From Actinomadura sp. 7K507 (GTDB taxonomy: Bacteria; Actinomycetota; Actinomycetes; Streptosporangiales; Streptosporangiaceae), in NCBI RefSeq assembly GCF_004348425.1, contig NZ_SMKK01000073.1, positions 1 through 38,703 on the forward strand: a DNA stretch of 38,703 nucleotides. Reading direction: 5' to 3'. Made by a program: the position numbers and the translations under genes. Position 1 is the first letter of the stretch, and each line of letters opens with the position of its first letter. Shown here piece after piece: positions 23,827 through 32,119 of this stretch. The notes under the pieces were generated by a model that saw only the letters and a program-made list of their open reading frames with translations, had not been told where the DNA came from and ran no database searches.

Positions 23827-23922
23827 CCTTACAAGCGAGGAGTCGGCGGTTCGAAACCGTCCGCGCCCACCGGCCGGAAGACCCTGTTCCTGATCATGGG
23901 AGCAGGGTCTTCGTGCCATTAG
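23827..23922 (+). repeat. attR-like copy of the tRNA-Val attachment repeat
   Basis: This is the partner of 21955-22050, offset by 1,872 bp. It contains the anticodon loop, T-arm and acceptor 3' strand but no 5' half, so it cannot form a tRNA. It is the distal boundary of the integrated remnant. Confidence 0.9.
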
Positions 23923-24047
23923 CCGACGTGCGTGAGCGTTACGGTCCCCCCATCGCCGTCATCCGCATGGTGGGGGCATGGCGGCGCGGCGTTTTGGGGC
24001 GCGGATGTGCCGGCGGGCGGGGCGTCGCCTGTGGTGGCGCCGTTCGG

Positions 24048-24320
24048 TCACTTCGTGGTGCTGGTGAGGTCTGTGAGGCGGCGTTCGAGGGCGGTCAGGC
24101 GGTCTTCGACGGACCGGTGGTGCAGGAGGTCGGCCAGCTGGTCGGCCTCGTCGGGGTCCAGGACGAAGCGTTCCGAGGGCTCGTCGGCGTCGGCGGAGTC
24201 GTAGACGAAGAAATGGCGGCGCTGCGCGGCGTCCACGAGGATTCCGAAGCGCCCGCCGCCTCGGGTGACGATGTGGTGCAGGGTGCCGTTGCCGGGTACG
24301 GTCGAGTGCTTGATCTGCAA
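24048..24320 (-). CDS. Small cation:proton antiporter regulatory-subunit-like protein
   Basis: This 90-residue protein resembles the N-terminal half of KhtT/AmhM-type antiporter regulatory subunits: STVPGNGTLHHIVTRGGGRFGIL (cited by its ends STVPGNG and RFGIL), FFVYD, then FVLDPDEADQLADLLH. Short actinobacterial proteins of this type are annotated as antiporter regulators. It ends in a short amphipathic helix (VEDRLTALERRLTDL) that could oligomerise. The TTG at 24320 is chosen because GGAGGT lies 9 nt upstream; the frame to 24356 is not family-like. No antiporter gene is next to it, so it is an orphan here. It sits between the right att site and the importer operon. Confidence 0.65.
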   Translation of the reverse strand: MQIKHSTVPGNGTLHHIVTRGGGRFGILVDAAQRRHFFVYDSADADEPSERFVLDPDEADQLADLLHHRSVEDRLTALERRLTDLTSTTK

Positions 24321-24462
24321 GTCGGCGGTACCTCCGTGTGCGTGGGACGGGCCCACCTACATTGTCGGCGGTGGACGCGGCGACCGGCATCGGGAGCAGT
24401 ACCCATCCGGCGGGCTTGCGGTATGTAGGGCGGGCGCAACCCGCTACAGGTCCGCAGGCGGG

Positions 24463-25440
24463 TCATTCGGCGGGATGGTGGCAGGCGACCCAGTGGCCGG
24501 GGCCGATCGGGCGCATCAGGGGTTCCTCGGACGCGCAGCGGGCGTCGGCCTTGGGGCAGCGGGTGCGGAAACGGCAGCCGCTGGGGGGCGCCGCCGGCGA
24601 GGGAGGCTCCCCGCTGGCGGTCTCCTCGTCCGGGGCGAGGCGGAGCGGGCCGCGCGGGACGGACGCCAGGAGTGCGCGGGTGTAGGGGTGGGCGGGACGT
24701 TCGACGAGGTCCGCGCCCGCCGCCAGCTCGCAGGTCTTGCCGAGGTACATGACCAGGACGCGGTCGCTGACGTTCTTGATCACCGCGAGGTCGTGCGCGA
24801 TGAACACGAGGGTGAGCCCGTAGCGGGCCTTGAGGTCTTCGAGCAGGTTGAGGATCTGCGCCTGCACCGAGACGTCGAGGGCGGACACGGGCTCGTCGCA
24901 GATGATCACTTCGGGTTCGAGGGCCAGGGCGCGGGCGATGCTGATGCGCTGGCACTGGCCGCCGGAGAACTCGTGCGGGCGCCGCCCGGCGGAGGTGGCA
25001 GGGTCGAGGCCCACCGCCTCCAGCGCCTCGTCGATCCGGGACGCGTCGCCGTTCAGGGTGCCCCAGACGCGGGGGCCTTCGGCGACGATGTCGCGGACGC
25101 GGCGCCGGGGGTTCAGCGAGGAGATCGGGTCCTGGAAGATCATCTGGAGTCGTTGCCGGGTCCGGCGCAACGCCTCGCCGCGCAGGCCGGTGAGCTCCAG
25201 GCCGGTCAGCCGCACCGATCCGGAGGCCGGGCGTGGCAGCTGCATGATCGCCCGTGCGGCGGAGGACTTGCCGCAGCCCGATTCGCCGACGATCCCGAGG
25301 GTCTCGCCCTTGGCCACGTCGAAGCTCACGCCGGACACGGCGTGCACGGTGCGGCGCCCGGACGGGTACGTGACCGTGAGGTCCTGGACGCGCAGGACCT
25401 CGTCCGCGTTCCGCAGGTGCGCGGTTCCGCTACCCGCCAT
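24463..25440 (-). CDS. Peptide-type ABC transporter ATP-binding protein (OppF/DppF class)
   Basis: This 325-residue ATPase has Walker A GESGCGKSS, Q-loop MIFQDPISSLNPR, signature FSGGQCQRISIARAL, Walker B VIICDEPVSALD and the switch His in FIAHDLAVI. The C-terminal oligopeptide-transporter extension with its Cys cluster (GCRFRTRCPKADARC) may bind an iron-sulfur cluster, as in some Opp ATPases. It is the last gene of the importer operon; its ATG at 25440 overlaps the permease-ATPase stop by 11 bp. It pairs with the ATPase half of the preceding fusion to power uptake. Confidence 0.95.
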   Translation of the reverse strand: MAGSGTAHLRNADEVLRVQDLTVTYPSGRRTVHAVSGVSFDVAKGETLGIVGESGCGKSSAARAIMQLPRPASGSVRLTGLELTGLRGEALRRTRQRLQMIFQDPISSLNPRRRVRDIVAEGPRVWGTLNGDASRIDEALEAVGLDPATSAGRRPHEFSGGQCQRISIARALALEPEVIICDEPVSALDVSVQAQILNLLEDLKARYGLTLVFIAHDLAVIKNVSDRVLVMYLGKTCELAAGADLVERPAHPYTRALLASVPRGPLRLAPDEETASGEPPSPAAPPSGCRFRTRCPKADARCASEEPLMRPIGPGHWVACHHPAE

Positions 25441-27394
25441 GGCGGACGCTCCTTTCCGCGGCTGCGGGCCGCGTGTCGGTTCCGTCCGCCGGATACCAGC
25501 AGGCGTGGGAACGGTCGTCGTCGCCGGTGAGCAACGGGGGTTCGTCGGTCCGGCAGCGGTCTCGGGCGAACGGGCAGCGGGGGTGGAACCGGCAGCCGGC
25601 CGGCGGGTCGGCGAGGTCGGGTGGGCGGCCGTCGATGACCGTGAGCCTGGTGTGGCTCGGGGCCGTGAGGTCGGGGGCGGCGCGCAGGAGCGCCTCGGTG
25701 TAGCGCATGCGGGGGGCGGTGAACACGGCCTCGGCCGGGCCGTGTTCGACGACCTTTCCCGCGTACATGACGATCACCTCGTCGGCGTGTTCGGCGACCA
25801 CGGTGAGGTCGTGGCTGACCAGGACCATCGCCATGTCCCGCTCGTCGCGCTGCCGGTGCAGCAGCCGCATGATCTGCTTCTGGACGGTGACGTCGAGCGC
25901 GGTGGTGGGTTCGTCGGCGAAGAGCACCTCGGGGTCGCACGACAGGGCCATCGCGATCGTGATCCGCTGGCGCATGCCGCCGGAGAGCTGGTGCGGGTAG
26001 CCGCGCAGCACGCGGCGCGGCTCCGGGATGCCGACGGAGGCGAGCAGCTCCTCGGCGGTGTCGAGTGCCTGCTTGCGGCTCATTCCCAGGTGGACGCGGA
26101 GCGGCTCGGTCACCTGGGTGCCGATGGTGCGGACGGGGTTGAGGGCGGTCATGGGGTCCTGGAAGACGGTGGCCATGCGGGTGCCGAGGACGTCGCGCAT
26201 TCCGTCGGGTCCGGCGTCGGTGAGGTCCCGGTCGCCGAGGTACACCCGGCCGGAGCGGTCGGCGGCGTCCGGGAGGAGCCCGAGGATGGAGCGGATGAGC
26301 ACCGACTTGCCGCTGCCGGACTCGCCGACGATGGCGAGTGTGCGCCCGCGTTCGAGGGTGAACGACACCCCGTCGACGGCTCGGAGCGTCCCGCGCGGGG
26401 TGGGGAACGCGGTGTGCAGGCCGGCCACTTCGAGCAGTGCCGGCGGGCCGTCCTGCCGGGTGGTGGGCGCGGTGGTCGTCGCGGTGGTCGGCGGGGCCGC
26501 CCGGCGCTTGCCGCGCGGGGGTTCCAGGCCGCTCTCCCGGTAGCCGGTGAGTTCCTGCAGCCGGTCGCCGACGAGGTTGAACGCCAGCACGGTCAGGAAC
26601 ATCACGGCGGACGGCACCAGGACGATGTGCGTGGCCGTGTCCAGCGTGCTGCGGCCATCGTTGATCATGCCGCCCCAGGTGGGCGTCGGGGGACGCACCG
26701 ACAGGCCGAGGAACGCGAGGCTGCCCTCGGCGATCACGATGACGGCCATCACGGTGAAGGCGTAGGAGAGGGCGGGCAGGACGACGTTCGGGGCGATCTC
26801 CCGCCACATCACGGTGGCGCCGCGGGCGCCGAGCGCACGCGCGGCGGTGACGAACTCGCGCCGGGCGAAGGAGAGCGTCACACCGCGGATCAGCCGGACC
26901 CAGGCGGGTACCCCGAGCAGCCCGAGCACGATCAGGACGTTGCGGACGCTGGGGCCGGCGAAGGCCACCACCGCCAGTGCGAGGACCAGCGCGGGGAAGG
27001 CGAGCAGGATGTCGTTGCCCGTCATGATGATCCGGTCGACCAGGCCGCGGCGGTAGCCGGCGAGGAGGCCGAGCGGGCCGCCGATGAGCAGGCCGAGGAC
27101 GACGGCGCCGACGCCGACGCCGAGCGACACGCGGGCGCCGTGGACGACGCGGCTGAGCATGTCGCGGCCGAGCCCGTCGGTGCCGAGCGGATGGTCCGGG
27201 CCGGGAGCCGCGCCCGGGTCGCCGCTGAGCGTGGCGTCGTGGTCCGGGAGGGGCAGCACGTCGGCGAGGAGGGCCGCGGCGACCACGAGGACGATCCACA
27301 GGGCGGCGAGCCGGAAGCCCCAGCCGAGCCGCCTGCGCCGCTTCGCCTGGCGGCCGGGCCCGGCCGCCTCGTCCGGGACGGTTTCAGGAAGCAT
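25430..27394 (-). CDS. Fused ABC permease (DppC-like) and ATPase (DppD-like)
   Basis: This 654-residue protein joins a BPD-type permease (about residues 1-305; TM near 28-45, LSVGVGVGAVVLG-like helices, EAA loop GARGATVMWREIAPNVVLPA) to an ATPase (about 325-654; Walker A GESGSGKS, Q-loop VFQDPMTALNP, signature LSGGMRQRITIAMAL, Walker B EVLFADEPTTALD, His in LVSHDLTV). A Thr/Ala/Pro-rich linker (APPTTATTTAPTTR) separates them, and the ATPase ends in a Cys-rich oligopeptide tail. Such fusions are known in actinobacteria. The ATG at 27394 overlaps the DppB-like stop by 11 bp. It fixes the permease:ATPase ratio at one. Confidence 0.95.
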   Translation of the reverse strand: MLPETVPDEAAGPGRQAKRRRRLGWGFRLAALWIVLVVAAALLADVLPLPDHDATLSGDPGAAPGPDHPLGTDGLGRDMLSRVVHGARVSLGVGVGAVVLGLLIGGPLGLLAGYRRGLVDRIIMTGNDILLAFPALVLALAVVAFAGPSVRNVLIVLGLLGVPAWVRLIRGVTLSFARREFVTAARALGARGATVMWREIAPNVVLPALSYAFTVMAVIVIAEGSLAFLGLSVRPPTPTWGGMINDGRSTLDTATHIVLVPSAVMFLTVLAFNLVGDRLQELTGYRESGLEPPRGKRRAAPPTTATTTAPTTRQDGPPALLEVAGLHTAFPTPRGTLRAVDGVSFTLERGRTLAIVGESGSGKSVLIRSILGLLPDAADRSGRVYLGDRDLTDAGPDGMRDVLGTRMATVFQDPMTALNPVRTIGTQVTEPLRVHLGMSRKQALDTAEELLASVGIPEPRRVLRGYPHQLSGGMRQRITIAMALSCDPEVLFADEPTTALDVTVQKQIMRLLHRQRDERDMAMVLVSHDLTVVAEHADEVIVMYAGKVVEHGPAEAVFTAPRMRYTEALLRAAPDLTAPSHTRLTVIDGRPPDLADPPAGCRFHPRCPFARDRCRTDEPPLLTGDDDRSHACWYPADGTDTRPAAAERSVRHGG

Positions 27395-28331
27395 GGCGGA
27401 TCCTCGGGTCGAGAACTCCGTAGAGCAGGTCGATGCCGAAGTTGACCAGGACGTAGCCGACCGCGACGACGAGCACCCCGCCCTGGACGACCAGGTAGTC
27501 GCGGGACAAGATCGAGTCGACGATGAGCCGGCCGACGCCGGGCAGGCCGAACAGGGTCTCGATGATGACCGCGCCTCCGATCAGTGCTCCGAGGTTGAGC
27601 CCGACCACGGTGACCAGTGAGATCGCCGACGGGCGCAGGGCGTGCCGCCACAGGACGCGGCGGGGCGACAGGCCCCGGGCGCGGGCCAGCGTGATGTAGT
27701 CCTCGCGGAGGGTCGCGATCAGGTCGGAGCGCAGGAGCCGGGCGTAGACGGCGAGTTGCGCGGCGGCGAGCGTCACCGCCGGGAGCAGCATCGACCGCAG
27801 GTTCCCGGCGGGGTCCACGCCGAACGGGGTGTACCCGGTGGCCGGGAGCAGCGGCCACCGCACCGCGAAGACCATGATCAGGACGACGCCGGACACGAAC
27901 ACGGGGGTGGACAGCAGCCCGAAGCTCGCGGTGGTGAGCGTCCGGTCGAGGAGGCCGCCGGCCCGGCGTGCCGCAGCCACCCCCGCGGGCACCGCGAGGC
28001 CCAGGGAGATGACCTGGGACAGGAGCAGCAGTTCCAGCGTGACCGGCAGCCGCTGCGCCAGGGACTCGGTCACGGGGGTGCTGGTGATGTAGGAGGTACC
28101 GAGGTCACCGGTGACCACTCCGCCCAGCCAGGCGAGGTAGCGGCGCCAGAACGGCTCGTCCAGGCCGAGGTCCTGCCGTACCGCCGCCAGGGCGGCCTGG
28201 TCCCCGGAGTAGCCCAGGATCTGGGTGGCGGGGTCGCCCGGGAGCAGTGTGATCATCCAGAAGGCGAGCAGGGTCACGACGAGCAGGACGAACAGCAGCT
28301 GCGCGCCCCGCCGCAGCAGGATGGCGGCCAT
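27384..28331 (-). CDS. ABC transporter permease (DppB/OppB class)
   Basis: This 315-residue permease has six predicted membrane helices and the N-terminal OppB signature (LLRRGAQLLFVLLVVTLLAF, then LLPGDPATQI). The EAA-type loop RARGLSPRRVLWRHALRPSAI couples to the ATPases. It starts at an ATG 6 nt after the binding-protein stop and overlaps the permease-ATPase fusion by 11 bp. It forms the transmembrane pore with the permease half of that fusion. Substrate is probably a peptide, nickel chelate or similar; it cannot be decided here. Confidence 0.95.
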   Translation of the reverse strand: MAAILLRRGAQLLFVLLVVTLLAFWMITLLPGDPATQILGYSGDQAALAAVRQDLGLDEPFWRRYLAWLGGVVTGDLGTSYITSTPVTESLAQRLPVTLELLLLSQVISLGLAVPAGVAAARRAGGLLDRTLTTASFGLLSTPVFVSGVVLIMVFAVRWPLLPATGYTPFGVDPAGNLRSMLLPAVTLAAAQLAVYARLLRSDLIATLREDYITLARARGLSPRRVLWRHALRPSAISLVTVVGLNLGALIGGAVIIETLFGLPGVGRLIVDSILSRDYLVVQGGVLVVAVGYVLVNFGIDLLYGVLDPRIRHAS

Positions 28332-28337
28332 CGGCGC

Positions 28338-29981
28338 TCACCTGCCGATCCAGATCTGGCCGAACGGGTGCGTCGGCGAGCCGATGAGCGGCTTGGCGGT
28401 CGATCCGTCCGGCAGCTTGTACTGGGCCAGGCCGTTCACGTTGGACTTGGTGACCACCGCGCTGGTGGAGAGGTGGTCGATCCAGATGAACGGCAGTTCC
28501 GCACGGAGGCGCTTCTGCACGGTCGCGTACGCCTTCTTGCGCGCGGCCTCGTCGGAGCTCGCGCGGCCGGCGTCCAGGGCGGCGCTCAGCTGCTCGTCCT
28601 TGATCCGGCTCATGTTGATGGAGATGGAGCCGACCGGCTGGACGAACCTGGAGTGCAGCCAGGTGTAGGCCTCGTCGGGGTCGGGCCGGTTGAACTGCTC
28701 CCAGACCATCGCGCTGTAGTTCCCCATGAGGGCGCGCTGGATGAGATCGGCCTGGTCGGCCTGGCGGACGGTGACGTCGATGCCGGCCTTCTTCCACATG
28801 TCCTGGACGAGTTCGGCGTTCTGCATCGCCGACTGGTCGGGGACGCTCAGCAGTTCGATCTGGACCGGCCCCTCCTCCCGCTCGTACTCGGCGATCAGCG
28901 CCTTCGCCTTGTTCAGGTCGAGCGGGGGGTAGCCGCCCGGGACGTACCACTTCGAGTCCGGTGACCAGGGGCCGTCGGCGGGCTCGGTCAGGTCGGAGCG
29001 CAGCGTCTTGATGATCGCTTCGCGGTCGGTGGCGTGGGCCATCGCCTGCCGGACCCGCAGGTCCTTCGTCGGGCCGGCGGCGGTGTTGAGCATGAAGGCC
29101 AGTTCGGGGACCGACATGCCGGCGGCCCTGTACAGCTTGTACGTGCCCTGCTCGGCGAGCTTCCCGAACTTGACGATGTCGTTGTCGCGCTGGGTGGCCA
29201 TGGCGGTGAGCCCGCCCGACTCCAGGGTCTGCGCCCGGGTCTGGAAGTCCGGCAGGATCCGGAACTCGACGCGGTCGAGGTAGGGCAGTCCTTCGCGCCA
29301 GTACTCCGGGTTCTTCTTCACGATGAAGCGGTTGTCGGGGGTGTAGCTCTGGAACATGAACGGCCCGGTGCCGACGGGCTGCCGGCTCGCCTTGTCGGAG
29401 TCGGTGAGGGAAAGCTGGGGGACGATCATGCCGACCTGGGTGGCCAGCGTGTAGGGAAAGCTCACCCAGGGGCTGATGAGATCGATCTGGACGGTCCTGG
29501 CGTCGACGACCTTGATGTCGCGGACCGGGGCGAGGACCGCCGCCGTCAGCGGCGAGGCCTTCTGCGCGTCCAGGTTGGCCTTGACGATCTCGGCGTTGAC
29601 GGGCTGTTCGTTGGAGAACGTGACGCCCTCGCGGAGCTTGATCGTCCACCGGGCGGAGTCCTTGCTCGGCTCGACGGACGCGGCCAGCAGCGGGCGCCAC
29701 TGCCCGGTGGCGTCGACGGTGGTGAGCGTCTCGATGATGGTGCCGGCCATCGCGTAGGTCTGCGGGGCGAACGAGTCGGTGATCGGGTTGAAGCCGTCGG
29801 CGTCCGCGCCGAGGCCGTAGATCAGGTTTCCGCCTCGTACGGGCGTTCCCTCCGGACCGGAGCCGGTGCCGGACGTTCCGGTGCCCGAGCACGCCGCCGC
29901 CAGCGCGGCGCACGTGGTGAGAGCCAGTGCGGCCGCGGTGGCCCGCCGCCGCCGGTGCCGCTGTGTCGTCACAAGTCCCAC
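28338..29981 (-). CDS. ABC transporter substrate-binding lipoprotein (SBP family 5)
   Basis: This 547-residue extracytoplasmic binding protein has a positively charged start (QRHRRRR), a hydrophobic segment and the lipobox AAAC with Cys31, so it is a lipoprotein. Family-5 features follow: NLIYGLGADADGFNPITDSF, VEPSKDSARWTIKLREGVTF and a C-terminal domain ending WIDHLSTSAV. It captures the substrate for the coupled permease and ATPase genes. The GTG at 29981 is preceded by GAGAGGGG. Transcription is likely from the palindrome-covered promoter upstream. Family 5 covers oligopeptides, dipeptides, nickel and some glycosides. Confidence 0.95.
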   Translation of the reverse strand: MGLVTTQRHRRRRATAAALALTTCAALAAACSGTGTSGTGSGPEGTPVRGGNLIYGLGADADGFNPITDSFAPQTYAMAGTIIETLTTVDATGQWRPLLAASVEPSKDSARWTIKLREGVTFSNEQPVNAEIVKANLDAQKASPLTAAVLAPVRDIKVVDARTVQIDLISPWVSFPYTLATQVGMIVPQLSLTDSDKASRQPVGTGPFMFQSYTPDNRFIVKKNPEYWREGLPYLDRVEFRILPDFQTRAQTLESGGLTAMATQRDNDIVKFGKLAEQGTYKLYRAAGMSVPELAFMLNTAAGPTKDLRVRQAMAHATDREAIIKTLRSDLTEPADGPWSPDSKWYVPGGYPPLDLNKAKALIAEYEREEGPVQIELLSVPDQSAMQNAELVQDMWKKAGIDVTVRQADQADLIQRALMGNYSAMVWEQFNRPDPDEAYTWLHSRFVQPVGSISINMSRIKDEQLSAALDAGRASSDEAARKKAYATVQKRLRAELPFIWIDHLSTSAVVTKSNVNGLAQYKLPDGSTAKPLIGSPTHPFGQIWIGR

Positions 29982-30021
29982 GACAACCCCTCTCCGTGAC
30001 CGAGGTCACAGACTTTTCGCC

Positions 30022-30050
30022 GATAGTACTATCACCGAATACGATTTCAA
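30022..30050 (-). promoter_or_regulatory. Importer operon promoter with a palindromic operator on the -10
   Basis: On the minus strand, TTGAAA (30045-30050) and TACTAT (30023-30028), 16 bp apart, look like -35 and -10. The perfect 12-bp palindrome GATAGTACTATC (30022-30033) covers the -10. It is the obvious site for the divergent TetR repressor. The start codon is about 40 bp downstream. Confidence 0.65.
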
Positions 30051-30054
30051 TGGG

Positions 30055-30083
30055 TTGACAGCGACTGATTTATGCGCGATGTA
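30055..30083 (+). promoter_or_regulatory. Possible promoter of the TetR gene
   Basis: TTGACA (30055-30060) is an exact -35; GATGTA (30078-30083) after 17 bp is a weak -10. The region is AT-richer than its surroundings. The operator palindrome lies 22 bp upstream of the -35. Confidence 0.45.
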
Positions 30084-30147
30084 CAGGTGGCATGGTTGAT
30101 TCGATGGCCGGTATGGCTATCGTTGGGCTGAAAGTTCAGGGGGATCG

Positions 30148-30795
30148 ATGCCTGATGTGACGCTGAGCCGGCGCGAGGCCAAGGATCTGACCCGGCGCCG
30201 CCTGCTCGGGTCCGCCCTGCGCATCCTCGACACCGAGGGTGAGGCGGGCCTGTCGACGGGGAACGTCTGCCGGAGTGCCGGCATCGCCCAGTCCACGTTC
30301 TACGTGCACTTCCGCAACATGCAGGACCTGCTCGAAGCGCTCGGTGAGGAGGCCGCCCGGCAGGCCGGCCCGGTGATCCGGGAGGCCAGGCAGCGCTCCA
30401 GCGACGCGCCTCGCAGCGCCGAACGGCTCCGGGAGGCGTTCCGCGTCCCGCTCGAGAAGATGTGCGCCCACCCCGAGTTCTTCCGGCTCAACGTCCGGGC
30501 CCGTTTCGACCGCGCCACCCCGCTGGGCGAGGCCGCCCGCCGCCGCGCCGCGGACACCCGCGCCGGTCTGGTCGAGGATCTCGTCGCCGCGGGCATCCCG
30601 GCGGACACGCCGGAGCGCGCGCTGCGGCTGGAGATGGTCGCCGACGGTGTCACGTCCCTGACCGAGGCGATGGCGATCGGCCACCTGGACGGCCGCTACC
30701 CCGACATCGAGGAGTGCGTGGACGTCCTCGTCGCGTTCTTCGCGGGCGTCCGCGCGCAGGTCCTCGGCGACCAGGCCGCGTCCGGTACGGAGTGA
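30148..30795 (+). CDS. TetR-family repressor
   Basis: This 215-residue regulator has the TetR HTH in its first 60 residues (LLGSALRILDTEGEAGLSTG, GIAQSTFYVHFRNMQDLL) and a helical ligand-binding C-terminal domain. The ATG at 30148 follows GGGGGATCG. It is divergent from the importer operon over a 166-bp gap with a perfect palindrome on the importer's -10, so it likely represses uptake until a ligand binds (inference). A bulged hairpin follows the gene. Confidence 0.93.
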   Translation: MPDVTLSRREAKDLTRRRLLGSALRILDTEGEAGLSTGNVCRSAGIAQSTFYVHFRNMQDLLEALGEEAARQAGPVIREARQRSSDAPRSAERLREAFRVPLEKMCAHPEFFRLNVRARFDRATPLGEAARRRAADTRAGLVEDLVAAGIPADTPERALRLEMVADGVTSLTEAMAIGHLDGRYPDIEECVDVLVAFFAGVRAQVLGDQAASGTE

Positions 30796-30801
30796 GGTGG
30801 A

Positions 30802-30827
30802 TGCCCGGAATCTAGTCGATTCGGGCA
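30802..30827 (+). terminator. Weak hairpin after the TetR gene
   Basis: TGCCCGGAATC pairs with GATTCGGGCA with one bulged G around a TAGTC loop, 6 bp after the stop. No T tract follows. Confidence 0.45.
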
Positions 30828-30847
30828 TTAACCCCTTCCATTAGGCC

Positions 30848-30864
30848 GTTTACATGACGTTCAC
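30848..30864. promoter_or_regulatory. GTTnAC direct repeat upstream of glnII
   Basis: GTTTAC-ATGAC-GTTCAC has two GTTnAC units 11 bp apart. On the other strand this reads TGAAC-N6-TAAAC. It resembles sites for the OmpR-type nitrogen regulators GlnR/MtrA of actinomycetes. It lies 70 bp before the glnII start. Confidence 0.45.
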
Positions 30865-30934
30865 AAACGGGCAACAGGTCAGAAATGCCCGATTGGCAGC
30901 GTGTGACGTGCCGAACCTCCTCGAAGGGACCCAC

Positions 30935-31948
30935 GTGAGCTACAAGGCCGAGTACATCTGGATCGACGGAACCGAGCCGACCGCGCGGCTGCGGTCGAAG
31001 ACGAGGATTCTGGCCGACGGCGCCGACCTGCCGGACTGGGGCTTCGACGGGTCCAGCACGAACCAGGCGCCAGGTGACAACTCCGACTGCGTCCTCAAGC
31101 CGGTCTTCTCCTGCCCCGACCCCATCCGGGGCGGGGAGAACAAGCTGGTGCTGTGCGAGGTCTTCCTCGTGGACGGGACGCCGCACGAGACCAACACGCG
31201 CGCCAAGCTGCGTCCGATCGCCGAGCAGTACGCGGCGCAGGACTCCTGGTACGGCATCGAGCAGGAGTACACGTTCTTCAAGGACGGGCGGCCGCTGGGC
31301 TTCCCCGAGCGCGGCTACCCGGCCCCGCAGGGCTTCTACTACTGTGGTGTCGGCGCCGACGAGGTGTTCGGCCGCGACATCGTCGAGGCCCACATGGACG
31401 CCTGCCTCGCCGCCGGGCTGAAGCTCTCGGGCATCAACGCCGAGGTCATGCCGGGGCAGTGGGAGTTCCAGATCGGGCCGGCGGGAACGCTCGAGGTCGG
31501 CGACCACATGTGGGTCGCGCGGTGGCTGCTCTACCGCATCGCCGAGGACCACGACGTCTCCGCGACCCTCGACCCGAAGCCGGTCGAGGGCGACTGGAAC
31601 GGCGCGGGGGCGCACACGAACTTCTCGACCAAGGCCATGCGCGAGGGGTACGACGCGATCATCACGGCGTGCGAGGCGCTCGCCGAGAAGGCGCAGGAGC
31701 ACGTGGCCGGGTACGGCGCCGACATAGAGCGGCGGCTGACCGGCATGCACGAGACGGCGCCGTGGAGCGAGTTCAGCTACGGCGTGTCGGACCGTGGCGC
31801 GTCGGTGCGGATCCCGTGGCAGGTCGAGGTCGACAAGCAGGGCTACATCGAGGACCGCCGGCCGAACGCCAACGTCGACCCGTACGTGGTCGCCCGCCTG
31901 ATCACGGGCACCTGCTGCGCGGCGCTGGAGAAGGCCGGCCAGGTCTGA
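30935..31948 (+). CDS. glnII: Glutamine synthetase type II
   Basis: This 338-residue decameric, eukaryote-like glutamine synthetase makes glutamine from glutamate and ammonia with ATP. Visible are LPDWGFDGSSTNQA, GIEQEYTFF (metal ligands), NAEVMPGQWEFQIGP, NGAGAHTNFSTKAMR and RPNANVDPYVV. The length is normal for GlnII and much shorter than GlnA. The GTG at 30935 (VSYKAEYIW, the family start) follows AAGGGA; the frame extends to 30854 without family sequence. GlnII is not adenylylated, so control is probably transcriptional; a GTTnAC direct repeat lies upstream. A terminator follows at once. Confidence 0.97.
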   Translation: MSYKAEYIWIDGTEPTARLRSKTRILADGADLPDWGFDGSSTNQAPGDNSDCVLKPVFSCPDPIRGGENKLVLCEVFLVDGTPHETNTRAKLRPIAEQYAAQDSWYGIEQEYTFFKDGRPLGFPERGYPAPQGFYYCGVGADEVFGRDIVEAHMDACLAAGLKLSGINAEVMPGQWEFQIGPAGTLEVGDHMWVARWLLYRIAEDHDVSATLDPKPVEGDWNGAGAHTNFSTKAMREGYDAIITACEALAEKAQEHVAGYGADIERRLTGMHETAPWSEFSYGVSDRGASVRIPWQVEVDKQGYIEDRRPNANVDPYVVARLITGTCCAALEKAGQV

Positions 31949-31960
31949 CCGGAGCGGCCG

Positions 31961-31993
31961 AGATCCCCGGGGAGCCCGTCTCTCCGGGGATCT
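31961..31993 (+). terminator. Terminator after glnII
   Basis: AGATCCCCGG pairs with CCGGGGATCT (10 bp) over a 13-nt loop, 12 bp after the stop, followed by TCTTCG. Confidence 0.7.
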
Positions 31994-32119
31994 TCGCGTC
32001 CCGGCGGGGCCCGTCATGCCGGGCAACGCGGCCAAACATCGGCAAAATGGTGTGCTTGGGGGGAGTCCCCACGTTCGGTGCCGGGTAGCACTCCTTACGT
32101 TCGCACCGGGGGAGGGAAC

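Larger units (their letters stand above)
21955..23922. mobile_element. Decayed integrative element remnant in tRNA-Val
   Basis: Direct repeats of the tRNA 3' half bound about 1.87 kb. The content is a 5'-truncated tyrosine integrase beside attL, one small ORF of unknown function and paired 11-bp-spaced decamers near both ends. There are no replication, transfer, excisionase or phage structural genes. Actinomycete AICEs and temperate phages commonly use this integration mode. This is the leftover after an internal deletion. Confidence 0.82.

Noticed and set aside
23827..23869. Second tRNA gene
   Set aside because: Only the 3' half (anticodon loop to acceptor strand) is present; no D-arm or 5' acceptor strand exists upstream. 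It is an att repeat.
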